Both the position numbers and the translations under genes were made by a program. Shown piece after piece: positions 10,557-17,862 of a DNA stretch of 64,000 nt. The notes under the pieces are model-generated. The model was not told the origin of the DNA. It was given only the letters and a program-made list of their open reading frames with translations, and ran no database searches. The first letter of the stretch is position 1. Every line of letters starts with the position of its first letter. The DNA lies in the NCBI GenBank assembly GCA_029260115.1, contig JAJDDW010000071.1, positions 1-64,000 of the forward strand, written 5' to 3'. This DNA is from Phycisphaerae bacterium. GTDB taxonomy: Bacteria; Planctomycetota; Phycisphaerae; UBA1845.

Positions 10557-11006
10557 TTTCCAACTCTTAGACTTGGTCGTGACCATCTGACAGGTCTGTT
10601 GATTGATCTAACTATTTAGATCTAACCGTCCTAGCGGCTAACGAATTAAATTTCGCCAAAGTTTTTTTCTCGGTTTCTCAGCGCATCACTTACATAGTTT
10701 TAGCCTTCGATACTTCATCTACAGTTCTCTAACACCGATTGGTGCCATCAACGTTGCACACTCTCACTTATTTCGGAGAGATTCGAGGACGCTTTGTCAA
10801 GGCGTGACGAAAGATTTTCCTTGACATTTTTTCGTATTGTGTTAAGCTACCGATGTGATGAGTTGGAACTTATCACGGACTTTCAATTGCATCGAGCCCT
10901 TTGGGCCTTCCATTTTTACAAAGCAGTTTGAGATTATGACGAGAGAAATCTGCGTCCGTTGTGGACGTGGTCTGAGCTAGAGGACTAGTTTGAAGGGAAT
11001 AACGAA
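10557..11006. other. Intergenic region downstream of hsdR, promoter of next operon
   Basis: 450 bp without a convincing gene. After hsdR there is a small inverted repeat (GATCTAA, 4-nt loop, TTAGATC at 10605-10622), which is AU-rich with no U-tract and so is a doubtful terminator. A consensus -35 TTGACA lies at 10821-10826, followed 16 bp later by a poor -10 (TAAGCT, 10843-10848). This could drive the 11007 operon and would leave a long leader of about 150 nt. Confidence 0.5.
10821..10848 (+). promoter_or_regulatory. Candidate promoter for the 11007-12394 operon
   Basis: TTGACA at 10821-10826 is a perfect -35 hexamer. With a 16-bp spacer the -10 would be TAAGCT, matching TATAAT at only 3 of 6 positions. 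The direction fits the downstream genes. Confidence 0.35.
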
Positions 11007-11606
11007 ATGGGAATCAACATCACAACGTATCAGCTGCCGGATGAGGGACAAGACCCAAAGGTCTATGCCGATGCTCTACGAAGCCTAGAGATCTTGGCTA
11101 TGGACTTTGGTCGATCAAAGGGACTAATCTCGTGGATACAGGGGCAGATACTCTTGAGAGCCAGAGAAGCTTGTCTAAGAGGCGGATGGAAAGCCTTTCT
11201 TGCGAGCGTCCATTTGAAACCGGGTACGGCTGGTCATTTGCTCCGCATTGGGAAAGACATTTCAGCGGAGAACAAGAACCTTGAGTACAACGAAATGCTC
11301 GCCATCATCTACCCTAATACTTACGGCAAGGACGCCGTAGAAAAGCGTAAACGTGGTGGTGGTGGCAAACGTACCACGCAAACGGTGGATCAATCCTATG
11401 CCGATCTTGCTTCGATCAAAACCAAGGTCCAAAAAATAGGGGAGCGTAAGTTTCTTGAAAGCAAGCTACCGCTCGATCAAGCGATCCTGAAGTACAATCA
11501 ATCCATTGGCGTTATTGAAGTATGCAGCAAAGAGCTTGCTAAATTAAAAAGCATCCTAGAAAAGCGACAAGCGGGACTCACGATCCATGGAAAGCAAGCG
11601 GCATGA
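11007..11606 (+). CDS. DUF3102-like DNA-associated protein (199 aa)
   Basis: Soluble 199-aa protein. Residues about 45-90 (ILLRAREACLRGGWKAFLA, then a short helix and LLRIGKDI) resemble the DUF3102 pattern: a helix, a Gly-Trp turn with a helix-turn-helix-like element, then a helix. Such proteins occur on plasmids and phages, often near replication or partition genes. A basic glycine-rich linker (KRKRGGGGKRTT) follows, and a C-terminal coiled coil from about residue 140. The gene overlaps the downstream methylase by 4 bp (ATGA), so the two are probably co-translated. The family assignment is tentative. Confidence 0.5.
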   Translation: MGINITTYQLPDEGQDPKVYADALRSLEILAMDFGRSKGLISWIQGQILLRAREACLRGGWKAFLASVHLKPGTAGHLLRIGKDISAENKNLEYNEMLAIIYPNTYGKDAVEKRKRGGGGKRTTQTVDQSYADLASIKTKVQKIGERKFLESKLPLDQAILKYNQSIGVIEVCSKELAKLKSILEKRQAGLTIHGKQAA

Positions 11607-12394
11607 AATGGCTACTCCGTTATTACGGGGCCAAGATGAAGTCGGGGCGAGACATCTTTAGTTTCGCCCCGGCTACATTTTCCCACTACGTTGAACCATT
11701 TTGTGGCTCAGCGGGGATGTTGGCTCATGTACCCACTTCTGTTGATCGTTGGATCAACGATTTGAATCCTGATGTAGTCGCATTCCATCTTGCATTGCGA
11801 GACGATCCTGATTTCCTGGATAGGATATTTGAATTCGCAAAATTACAAACAGCCGAAGAGATACGGATTGCCTTTTATAAAGCGAAATGGGACTGGTTTC
11901 AAACTGGCTGTCCCGTTTCGTACTGGCTTCTCAATCGTTACGCAAAATGTCGAATGGTACGTCGTAGCCGTCCTGATATAGCGAGCTTCGATCATCGCTA
12001 TCTAATTCGTGGTATGCGTTTTCCTTTCACTTGGGAAGAGGCTGAGCAGGCTAGAGCCGTTATGCAGGGTGTACGAATTACCTGCCTTGATTTTAGGGAA
12101 GTACTGGCTAATGCCCCGGCTGACTCATGGGTCTTTGTCGATCCCTGTTACCATGTCAAAGAGCAAATCTATGATAAGGAAATGTCTTTTGATGACCACC
12201 GTGATTTGCGGGATTGTCTAGTGTCATTGCGTGAGCCTTTTCTCCTGACGACGGGAGGATCGGAGTTGTCGTTTCGTCTCTATCAAGGTCGTGGCCTTGA
12301 TATTTATCAGCATCACTACAATAACGTCAATCTGCTAAGAGGCGGCTCCAAGCCCGCTGTCGAGTATTGGATTCGGAATGATCTAAATTCTTAG
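11603..12394 (+). CDS. D12-class adenine-specific DNA methyltransferase (Dam-like)
   Basis: 263 aa. The order of motifs is that of the D12/Dam family: N-terminal WLLRYYGAK, SAM-binding motif I VEPFCGSAGML (about 29-39), NDLNPDVV (about 52-59), and motif IV VFVDPCYHVK. The usual catalytic DPPY reads DPCY here, an uncommon but chemically plausible change because Asp and Tyr are kept. The C-terminal DIYQHHYNN matches the family's late motif. It probably methylates adenine in a short target, protecting or marking the element. It has no partner nuclease next to it, so it behaves as an orphan methylase. Confidence 0.8.
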   Translation: MKWLLRYYGAKMKSGRDIFSFAPATFSHYVEPFCGSAGMLAHVPTSVDRWINDLNPDVVAFHLALRDDPDFLDRIFEFAKLQTAEEIRIAFYKAKWDWFQTGCPVSYWLLNRYAKCRMVRRSRPDIASFDHRYLIRGMRFPFTWEEAEQARAVMQGVRITCLDFREVLANAPADSWVFVDPCYHVKEQIYDKEMSFDDHRDLRDCLVSLREPFLLTTGGSELSFRLYQGRGLDIYQHHYNNVNLLRGGSKPAVEYWIRNDLNS

Positions 12395-12445
12395 AAGTTG
12401 ATAGTTAGAATATTAACAAAAACTTGTAGAAAAGGAAAATAACAA

Positions 12446-12697
12446 ATGACGAGAAAAGAATTTACGAAGCTCATACGTGCTAAAGTAAATGAGCTTGGTT
12501 GTGAACAGACTAAAGAATCCAAGGGCAGAGAACTCTGGAACTGCTATTCTCGGTGGAATAACAGTGCTAAAAGTAAGGGTATTAAGCTGCTCAAATTGTT
12601 GACGCAATATAACATCCCTACGGATTATTTGATTGCTCAACAAAAAAGGATCAAAGCCATAGAAGATCAAATCATGGAAACCTTACAAAAAAGGTGA
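12446..12697 (+). CDS. Small basic hypothetical protein (83 aa)
   Basis: Unrecognised. Lys-rich helical protein starting MTRKEFTKLIRAKV after AAAAGGAAAATAACAA. No membrane segment or cysteine motif. It lies downstream of the Dam-like methylase and converges with the primase-like gene, whose stop is 30 bp away. Confidence 0.5.
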   Translation: MTRKEFTKLIRAKVNELGCEQTKESKGRELWNCYSRWNNSAKSKGIKLLKLLTQYNIPTDYLIAQQKRIKAIEDQIMETLQKR

Positions 12698-12727
12698 TTG
12701 TATTCGTGAGAAGGCGCACTTCTCTCT

Positions 12728-14530
12728 CTAATTTTTCATAACTTGTTTCATTTTTTCGAGCTGTTCATCGAATGTTAGCGTTGTATCCGTCGTTTTGATC
12801 GCTTCATGCCAATGAAGGTGCGGAGAGTCATCACTGTACAAGGACTTTTTCCTCTTTTCTGTCTTGTTCGTTAGCTTACCCCTTGCAGGTGTACAGCTAA
12901 CACTTACGAGAGAGAGAGGGGAGAGAGAATTAGACCGGGCTATGCACGGGCTTAACTGTTGTTTTAATCTTAGTAAGCCATACTGCCTACATTTAGAGTC
13001 AGTACGATCGTAGTTATCTAAAGTATGAAGTAACTTAGCATCCCTAAGCAGGTGTTGCATTTTATCCCAAGTTCTTTTTCCGCCAAAAATAGAGTGTGCG
13101 AGCTTATAATAAATACGCCCACTATACTTCATCATATAATCGTAGAACTTCCCGAGCATAGTCAATTTCTTGTAAGAAAAACCACATAACTCTTTAGCTT
13201 TTCGCAGAAAATAAGAACGGTCAATTTTCGCTGAAGTAGCAAAACGCTTTTTATCTTGCTTTCCTCTCTGGTTTTCTGTTCGGTTCTTGGATTTTGACTT
13301 GGTAGGATCGAAAAATTCAGGATTAAAGAAACCCGTCATAATACGACGTGCAAAATCTGCCCGCATGGTCGAGCTATGACAAGTAGTGGAGTCATACTTA
13401 GCCGTAGCAAGTATATAATCGTCAAACTCAGCAATAGCTAGCTCCAGTTTTGATTTATCTCCACCATATTTCCACGTCAGACGTGATGGTATTTTTGCAA
13501 AACGGACATAACGATCATAAGTGTTTTTAATCTTGTTCATTTCAGCGATGAACTTAGGATTACTATCAAGCCCTATACTGAGCATAGACTTTGATTTAGG
13601 CTTAGACGCTGTTACGGCTACCGCTGTTGCATCTTGTGCCTCTTGTTTGGCTACCCACTCAAGTGCAGGTACAAACAGAGCGTCTACGTCTACAGGCGTA
13701 GCTTTGATCCACTCATAATTAAATGTATTGACTACATCTCGTGGATGCTCATCGTCGTATTCGAACTTGGTTTTAAGGGTAAGAGGATTACAGACTTCTA
13801 CCCACCGTTGAGGTAGTCTGATTAGTCTGTTGCGTTCGTCTACTGAAGTTTCGTCGTGTATGTCGTAGTAGGTCTTAAATGCAGGTACTAACTTCTCACG
13901 AAGAGTTTTCACTTTAATGGGACGATTAAATTTTATCCAAGCATATAGCCCCTGTACATGCTCGCCTCTGAAAATGCCTTCAAGTAGTATGTTACCGGGG
14001 CTAGTAGTCCAAACTATATCAAAGCTTAGTTCTTCCGCTAACTCGATGAGGTTTTTGACTTTCGTAAAAAACTCATGATCTGCTTGTTGTCGTTCTTGCG
14101 GTGTATCGTGGTTATCATACCGATGACGGTCGCAATCAATTTGAAACCCTTGAATGAAACTCTCATCGGGATATGTGGCTAGCAACCAATGCTTATCGTG
14201 TTTGTGCCATTCTTTTCGGCTTATATTGGCTAAGTAGCTACCTCTTACTTTTCCTTTTTTGTCATGGTAAGCTAACTTTTCTAGCGGGACTCTTCGCCCG
14301 TTGTTCATCCGAAAACCGTCTTCGATTGTTATGTTTTTGTGGCGCTTGATGGTTCTAGGGTATGGGCGCGGAAACAGCATAAGTTCTTTTGCAAAGCGAG
14401 TGCGATGTGCAGGCGTTATCCATGACGAAACAAAATCCATTTCAGCGGGGGGACGGTCTGCAAAGACTGGTTCTTCCCACGGTCCTGTGCCAATCGTTTC
14501 TAAAATTTTGTCGTTGTTACCGTTTATCAT
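12728..14530 (-). CDS. Putative primase-polymerase-like replication protein (600 aa)
   Basis: Large soluble protein. Between residues 120 and 245 there are three blocks in the order expected for archaeo-eukaryotic-type primases of mobile elements: QGFQIDCDRHRYDN (about 128-140, a D-x-D metal motif), a strand and turn ending TTSPGN followed by GLYAWIKF (about 175-201), and NRLIRLPQRW (about 234-243). The C-terminal half is basic and may bind DNA. Together with an upstream attenuator-like leader this suggests the element's replication-initiation gene. No helicase Walker motif is visible. The start is ATG at 14530 with a weak AGGGA ribosome-binding site. The primase call is inference from motif spacing; it could be another nucleic-acid enzyme. 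Confidence 0.5.
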   Translation of the reverse strand: MINGNNDKILETIGTGPWEEPVFADRPPAEMDFVSSWITPAHRTRFAKELMLFPRPYPRTIKRHKNITIEDGFRMNNGRRVPLEKLAYHDKKGKVRGSYLANISRKEWHKHDKHWLLATYPDESFIQGFQIDCDRHRYDNHDTPQERQQADHEFFTKVKNLIELAEELSFDIVWTTSPGNILLEGIFRGEHVQGLYAWIKFNRPIKVKTLREKLVPAFKTYYDIHDETSVDERNRLIRLPQRWVEVCNPLTLKTKFEYDDEHPRDVVNTFNYEWIKATPVDVDALFVPALEWVAKQEAQDATAVAVTASKPKSKSMLSIGLDSNPKFIAEMNKIKNTYDRYVRFAKIPSRLTWKYGGDKSKLELAIAEFDDYILATAKYDSTTCHSSTMRADFARRIMTGFFNPEFFDPTKSKSKNRTENQRGKQDKKRFATSAKIDRSYFLRKAKELCGFSYKKLTMLGKFYDYMMKYSGRIYYKLAHSIFGGKRTWDKMQHLLRDAKLLHTLDNYDRTDSKCRQYGLLRLKQQLSPCIARSNSLSPLSLVSVSCTPARGKLTNKTEKRKKSLYSDDSPHLHWHEAIKTTDTTLTFDEQLEKMKQVMKN

Positions 14531-14550
14531 TCGTCCCTATGAACAAAAAA

Positions 14551-14590
14551 AAGCCCCGGCAGCGTTGGGACAACGGCAACATCGGGGCTT
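14551..14590 (-). terminator. Intrinsic terminator in the leader of the primase-like gene
   Basis: On the minus strand AAGCCCCG pairs with CGGGGCTT (8 bp, GC-rich), enclosing a 24-nt loop with an inner GTTG/CAAC stem. It is followed at once by eight T residues and then, 14 nt later, by the ATG of the 600-aa gene. A terminator directly before a start codon acts as an attenuator: transcription reaches the gene only when the hairpin is prevented from forming. Confidence 0.75.
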
Positions 14591-14644
14591 AAAGTTCCGC
14601 CTAAATGACGGAGCGAAGTCGGTAAATTTATAGTGCTGTCCTCG

Positions 14645-14699
14645 CTGCAAAATCCGACTTCGCAGCTTACAGGTATATTATACAATTACTATTTTGCAG
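14645..14699 (-). promoter_or_regulatory. Promoter and inverted repeat upstream of the attenuator
   Basis: TATAAT (minus strand, 14682-14677) is a perfect -10 box that would start a leader of about 140 nt ending at the primase-like gene. No good -35 is seen. A perfect 9-bp inverted repeat, CTGCAAAAT at 14645-14653 and ATTTTGCAG at 14691-14699, brackets the -10 and is a candidate operator. Confidence 0.5.
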
Positions 14700-15036
14700 A
14701 ATCCTCTTTTTGCGAAAATATATTTTGATCATCGAATGTGATCAAATCCCGAGACCTCAATGTAGTCCACCATCGAGGTACGAGAACGCTCTACTCTCTG
14801 AACACCAAATCAATTCAGTGTCCCCACGAACGACCTTGGAAACCGTGAAAAACGTAGTGTGAGTCGATGCAAGTTCCATTTTGACGGCGAATAAACTACG
14901 CCGTTTTTGAAATTTCAGTCTATCCGAAATCAGTGTCAAAAAAACTTGCAATCTGTCCAAGATTTGTCTTGGCCTTGTCCAGTGATTGCGCTAGGGTGTG
15001 ACTTGCGACGTGGTGACGGACGAATTGAGGTAGAAC

Positions 15037-15984
15037 ATGATTCCATCGATAGATCACTGGTTAGGACAAGAGAATGCCATTCGGCGTTTCAAGGTTGCAC
15101 TCGAAGCGAGTTGGAGTGATGGCACTCGGCTTCCTCACATGCTGTTTACGGGGCCTCCAGGCGTTGGCAAGACGTTGCTTGGCCAACTCGCCGCCAGAGA
15201 AATCGGGGGGCATGCAGAAGAACGAATTGCCCAAGTTCTGAATACGCCGGGGACGCTTAATGGCTTCCTAATGGCAGGAAAAGACAAGGGAGTCTTGTTC
15301 ATCGACGAGATACACGAATTACTGCCAACCTTGCAAGTACGCCTGTACAAAACGATGGAAGAACAGCAGCTTTCGCTCCAGACGAATTCCAACAAGACCG
15401 TCACGATGCCGCTGAAGAACTTCACGCTGGTGGGAGCAACAACCGATGAATTCCGCATTCTTGCTCCATTGCGTGATAGATTCAAAGTTGTTTTGCCTTT
15501 CACTACATACGATGTCGAGTCACTTGCTCGCATCACAATTCAACGGGCTAAGCATAGTTCTATAGATATAGAACCAGCGATTGGGCTTGAAATAGCAAGG
15601 CGATCCAAAGGCACTCCAAGGCTTGCGATACGGCTACTTGAATCCTGCCACCGTTACGCTCGCAGTATCGGCGACGATCGGGTCACGATGAAGCACTTCA
15701 TGGCTACGGTTGAATTGGATGGTCTCGATGCACTCGGTCTCGGATCTGACGAGCAACGATACCTTCAAGCGCTCGCTAGCCGTCACGGCAAACCCATGCG
15801 CCTGTTTGACCTGGAGGCAAACGTCGGCGTCCATCGTCGAACAATTCAAGATGTCATCGAGCCATTCTTGATCCGAAGCGGACTGGTAGAACGCAATACA
15901 CAAGGTCGAATTTTAACCGAGACTGGCATGCGGCATCTTGGCTTGCTGCCGGATCTCGAAACCGTGAGTGAGGTCACATCATGA
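15037..15984 (+). CDS. RuvB-like Holliday-junction branch-migration ATPase
   Basis: 315 aa, with the full RuvB architecture: Walker A GPPGVGKT (39-46), Walker B VLFIDEIHE (86-94), sensor I TLVGATT (130-136), arginine-finger region LRDRF (145-149), sensor II GTPRLA, and a C-terminal winged helix (residues about 235-305). RuvB is a hexameric motor that moves Holliday junctions with RuvA. No RuvA or RuvC gene is near. Divergence from chromosomal RuvB (for example EFRILAPLRDRF in place of the usual GLLTSPLRDRF-type segment) and its location on the element suggest a dedicated motor for element replication or recombination. GAGG precedes the ATG. Confidence 0.85.
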   Translation: MIPSIDHWLGQENAIRRFKVALEASWSDGTRLPHMLFTGPPGVGKTLLGQLAAREIGGHAEERIAQVLNTPGTLNGFLMAGKDKGVLFIDEIHELLPTLQVRLYKTMEEQQLSLQTNSNKTVTMPLKNFTLVGATTDEFRILAPLRDRFKVVLPFTTYDVESLARITIQRAKHSSIDIEPAIGLEIARRSKGTPRLAIRLLESCHRYARSIGDDRVTMKHFMATVELDGLDALGLGSDEQRYLQALASRHGKPMRLFDLEANVGVHRRTIQDVIEPFLIRSGLVERNTQGRILTETGMRHLGLLPDLETVSEVTS

Positions 15985-16487
15985 GTAAGCCAGATGTGTT
16001 GAAAGAGGTCGTAACTGTCAGTGAAATGGCACGCATGTGCGGTCTGTCTAGGGCGAGATATTATCAACTGGCCAAAGAAGGCATCTTTCCTACGCCGTCA
16101 CGCAACCCGCAAACTGGTCGCCCGTACTACGACCGTAAGCAGCAAGAGCTCTGCCTGTTGATTCGTCGGACGAACAAGGGTGCCAATGGTCGAGTCGTAC
16201 TCTTTTATGGTCGCCGTCTCGAAACTGTTCCGAGGCTTCCATCTAAGCGACAGCGAGTCATTAGGAAGAACCCGAATGTTACCCCTGTCGGTATTTCACC
16301 CGTATTGGTGGAACTTCGGAGTGGGCTGACTCAGCTTGGAATGTCAGACGTCTCGATGGATCAGATCCGTAATGCATTGGCGACGGCGTTGCCAGACGGA
16401 CTCGATGGACGGGATGAAGGAGAGGTTTTGCAGGCTGTATTCACCCAACTGGGATGTCGGAATTCAGATGATAACGTTAGCGGATAA
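15981..16487 (+). CDS. Helix-turn-helix DNA-binding protein (168 aa)
   Basis: The ATG overlaps the RuvB-like stop by 4 bp (ATGA), so the two genes are translationally coupled. Residues about 10-45 form a MerR/excisionase-type helix-turn-helix: VTVSEMARMCGLSRARYYQL, a wing, then TGRPYYD. The remainder is basic, with a C-terminal helical region. Likely a regulator or recombination directionality factor working with the neighbouring recombinase at 16593. An inverted repeat that overlaps this gene's stop codon and recurs before the recombinase is a plausible binding site. Confidence 0.65.
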   Translation: MSKPDVLKEVVTVSEMARMCGLSRARYYQLAKEGIFPTPSRNPQTGRPYYDRKQQELCLLIRRTNKGANGRVVLFYGRRLETVPRLPSKRQRVIRKNPNVTPVGISPVLVELRSGLTQLGMSDVSMDQIRNALATALPDGLDGRDEGEVLQAVFTQLGCRNSDDNVSG

Positions 16488-16574
16488 TTATCATTATCTG
16501 CTCAATCGAAGCATGAACCTGTCTACTATCTGTCTTATTTCTGTTGAGAAGGCGTCAAATATTCAGCGGATAAT
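16479..16574 (+). promoter_or_regulatory. Repeated AGCGGATAAT operator-like sites
   Basis: AGCGGATAAT (16479-16488) and ATTATCTGCT (16493-16502) form a near-perfect 10-bp inverted repeat with a 4-bp centre. AGCGGATAAT recurs at 16565-16574, 18 bp before the recombinase start. Three half-sites in 96 bp upstream of the gene suggest regulation, possibly by the HTH protein encoded just before. Confidence 0.5.
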
Positions 16575-16592
16575 GATTTTGAAGGAATAACA

Positions 16593-17465
16593 ATGAATGA
16601 TTTACCAACATGTGTTGATGATTTTATTTCAGCGAATGATTTCAGTAGTCATACCGTCAAAGCTATCAAAGCTGACATTCGAAAATTCATCACATGGTTT
16701 TCAACTGCTAACGGTGAGCGATTCGACCCAACCCGAGTGACTGTCCGAGACGTGGTCGATTTCAGGGAGCACTTGTCCCGTGTGCGACGGCAAGCGGTAT
16801 CGACGACCAACCGAGCTTTGATTTCTGTACGGAGCTACATGGAGCATCTGCTAAAGTCTGGAGCCCTTCCAACAAATCCAGCCAAGTCCGTAAAAGAGAT
16901 ACGACGGATGCCGACTGTACCGAAGGGACTAACTCCGCCACAAGTACGCAAAATTTTGCGGGAAATTGAAATCCGCCAAGATCGTAAAGCTGCTGCCATC
17001 ATAGGCGTCATGCTGTTCGGTGGACTGCGAGCATCCGAAGTCGTAGGTCTGGAAATTGATGATGTAACCATCGCCCCGAGATCCGGGCAACTTGTATGTC
17101 GTCATGGAAAAGGTAACAAGCAACGCATCATACCTCTGTCGCACGAGGCTCGACGGCTGTTACAGGAATACTTAGAAACCCGTCCACTTTGCGACTCGGA
17201 CGCTGTTTTCATTGGTGAGCGTGGAGCCCTATCGTACCACGGATTGCGGGCGATCTGCTCGAAGTATGCTGCAATCAGTGGCGTCAAGTTCACGGCACAT
17301 TCCCTTAGGCATAGCTTCGCTCATCGTTTCCTGAGTTCTACGGAAAACGACATCGTCTCCCTCGCTCAAATACTTGGTCACGAGAACCTGAATACGACCT
17401 CAATGTACACCAAACGGCGGCAAGAGGAGCTACAACAGAAGATTGATGGTTTGCGGTATGAGTAA
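16593..17465 (+). CDS. Tyrosine recombinase, XerC/XerD type
   Basis: 290 aa, the usual length for this family. The N-terminal SAM-like core-binding domain covers residues 5-95. The catalytic domain has every active-site residue: R146 (GGLRASEV), a beta-hairpin lysine near GKGNKQR (about 173-177), H236 and R239 (HSLRHSFAH), H263 (LGHENLNTTSMYTK) and nucleophile Y272. The start ATG is preceded by AAGGA. It is complete and should be active, acting on dimer resolution, excision or a secondary site. A 63-aa membrane protein follows at once, an arrangement that recurs at the element's right end. Confidence 0.92.
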   Translation: MNDLPTCVDDFISANDFSSHTVKAIKADIRKFITWFSTANGERFDPTRVTVRDVVDFREHLSRVRRQAVSTTNRALISVRSYMEHLLKSGALPTNPAKSVKEIRRMPTVPKGLTPPQVRKILREIEIRQDRKAAAIIGVMLFGGLRASEVVGLEIDDVTIAPRSGQLVCRHGKGNKQRIIPLSHEARRLLQEYLETRPLCDSDAVFIGERGALSYHGLRAICSKYAAISGVKFTAHSLRHSFAHRFLSSTENDIVSLAQILGHENLNTTSMYTKRRQEELQQKIDGLRYE

Positions 17466-17470
17466 ACGAG

Positions 17471-17662
17471 ATGATGACCACGACAACAATCGAGTTGACC
17501 ACTGCTGAGCGAGTGTACCGCTTTATTGCTCAGGCGATTCCGCCGATCCTTGCCTCCGGATACGTTTCCAAAGTGGAGGCGATAGGGCTCGCCGGAGTGT
17601 TCCTGCTAACACTTGCGATTGCTGCCCTCTCGTTCTACCGCCGTTATCATCGTTTCCGTTGA
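17471..17662 (+). CDS. Small single-pass membrane protein (63 aa)
   Basis: Starts 6 bp after the recombinase stop and is probably co-transcribed with it. It has a Thr-rich N terminus, one transmembrane helix at about residues 39-54 (EAIGLAGVFLLTLAIAALSF) and a short basic tail (YRRYHRFR), which predicts an N-out/C-in orientation. Not recognised. It shows the integrase-then-membrane-protein order seen three more times in this element. Confidence 0.6.
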   Translation: MMTTTTIELTTAERVYRFIAQAIPPILASGYVSKVEAIGLAGVFLLTLAIAALSFYRRYHRFR

Positions 17663-17862
17663 TGCCCTATAAAACATGCTGTTCCAGCCGTCGTTCATCG
17701 CTATAGTGGCTGCTAAGGAATGCAACACGTCCATGACTAGAAATGTAGGCAAGATACTGGTACTATAAGATTCAGAATACAAATAGGATCGATGTTACAG
17801 CGGCACCTAAAGCAACGAATTGCGATGAAGAGCTTTACCCTTTCTCAGAGGAGCGAATCAGC

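Larger units (their letters stand above)
14531..15036. other. Divergent regulatory region between the primase-like and RuvB-like genes
   Basis: 506 bp that appear non-coding. On the primase side they hold a terminator hairpin, an upstream hairpin formed by GCGAAGTCGG (14613-14622) and CCGACTTCGC (14654-14663), and a TATAAT-containing promoter candidate, all oriented toward the primase-like gene. On the other side, a weak hairpin (ACGGCG 14884-14889 with CGCCGT 14899-14904, then TTTTT) could end a short plus-strand transcript. The element's replication origin could also be here, but no iterons were seen. Confidence 0.5.

Noticed and set aside
10935-10979. 13-codon frame (MTREICVRCGRGLS) in the leader of the 11007 operon
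   Set aside because: The Cys-x-x-Cys is suggestive, but there is no ribosome-binding site and it is too short to judge; it could be chance.
12728-14530. Calling the 600-aa gene a standard plasmid Rep or helicase
   Set aside because: No Walker motif or HUH relaxase/Rep motif is visible. Only the primase-like spacing of motifs supports a replication role.
14884-14908. Hairpin ACGGCG/CGCCGT followed by five T residues
   Set aside because: The stem is only 6 bp and no plus-strand gene precedes it. Possible end of a small RNA but not supportable.
14757-14960. Minus-strand 67-aa frame between the primase-like and RuvB-like genes
   Set aside because: No ribosome-binding site, no recognisable motif, and it lies in what looks like a divergent regulatory region.
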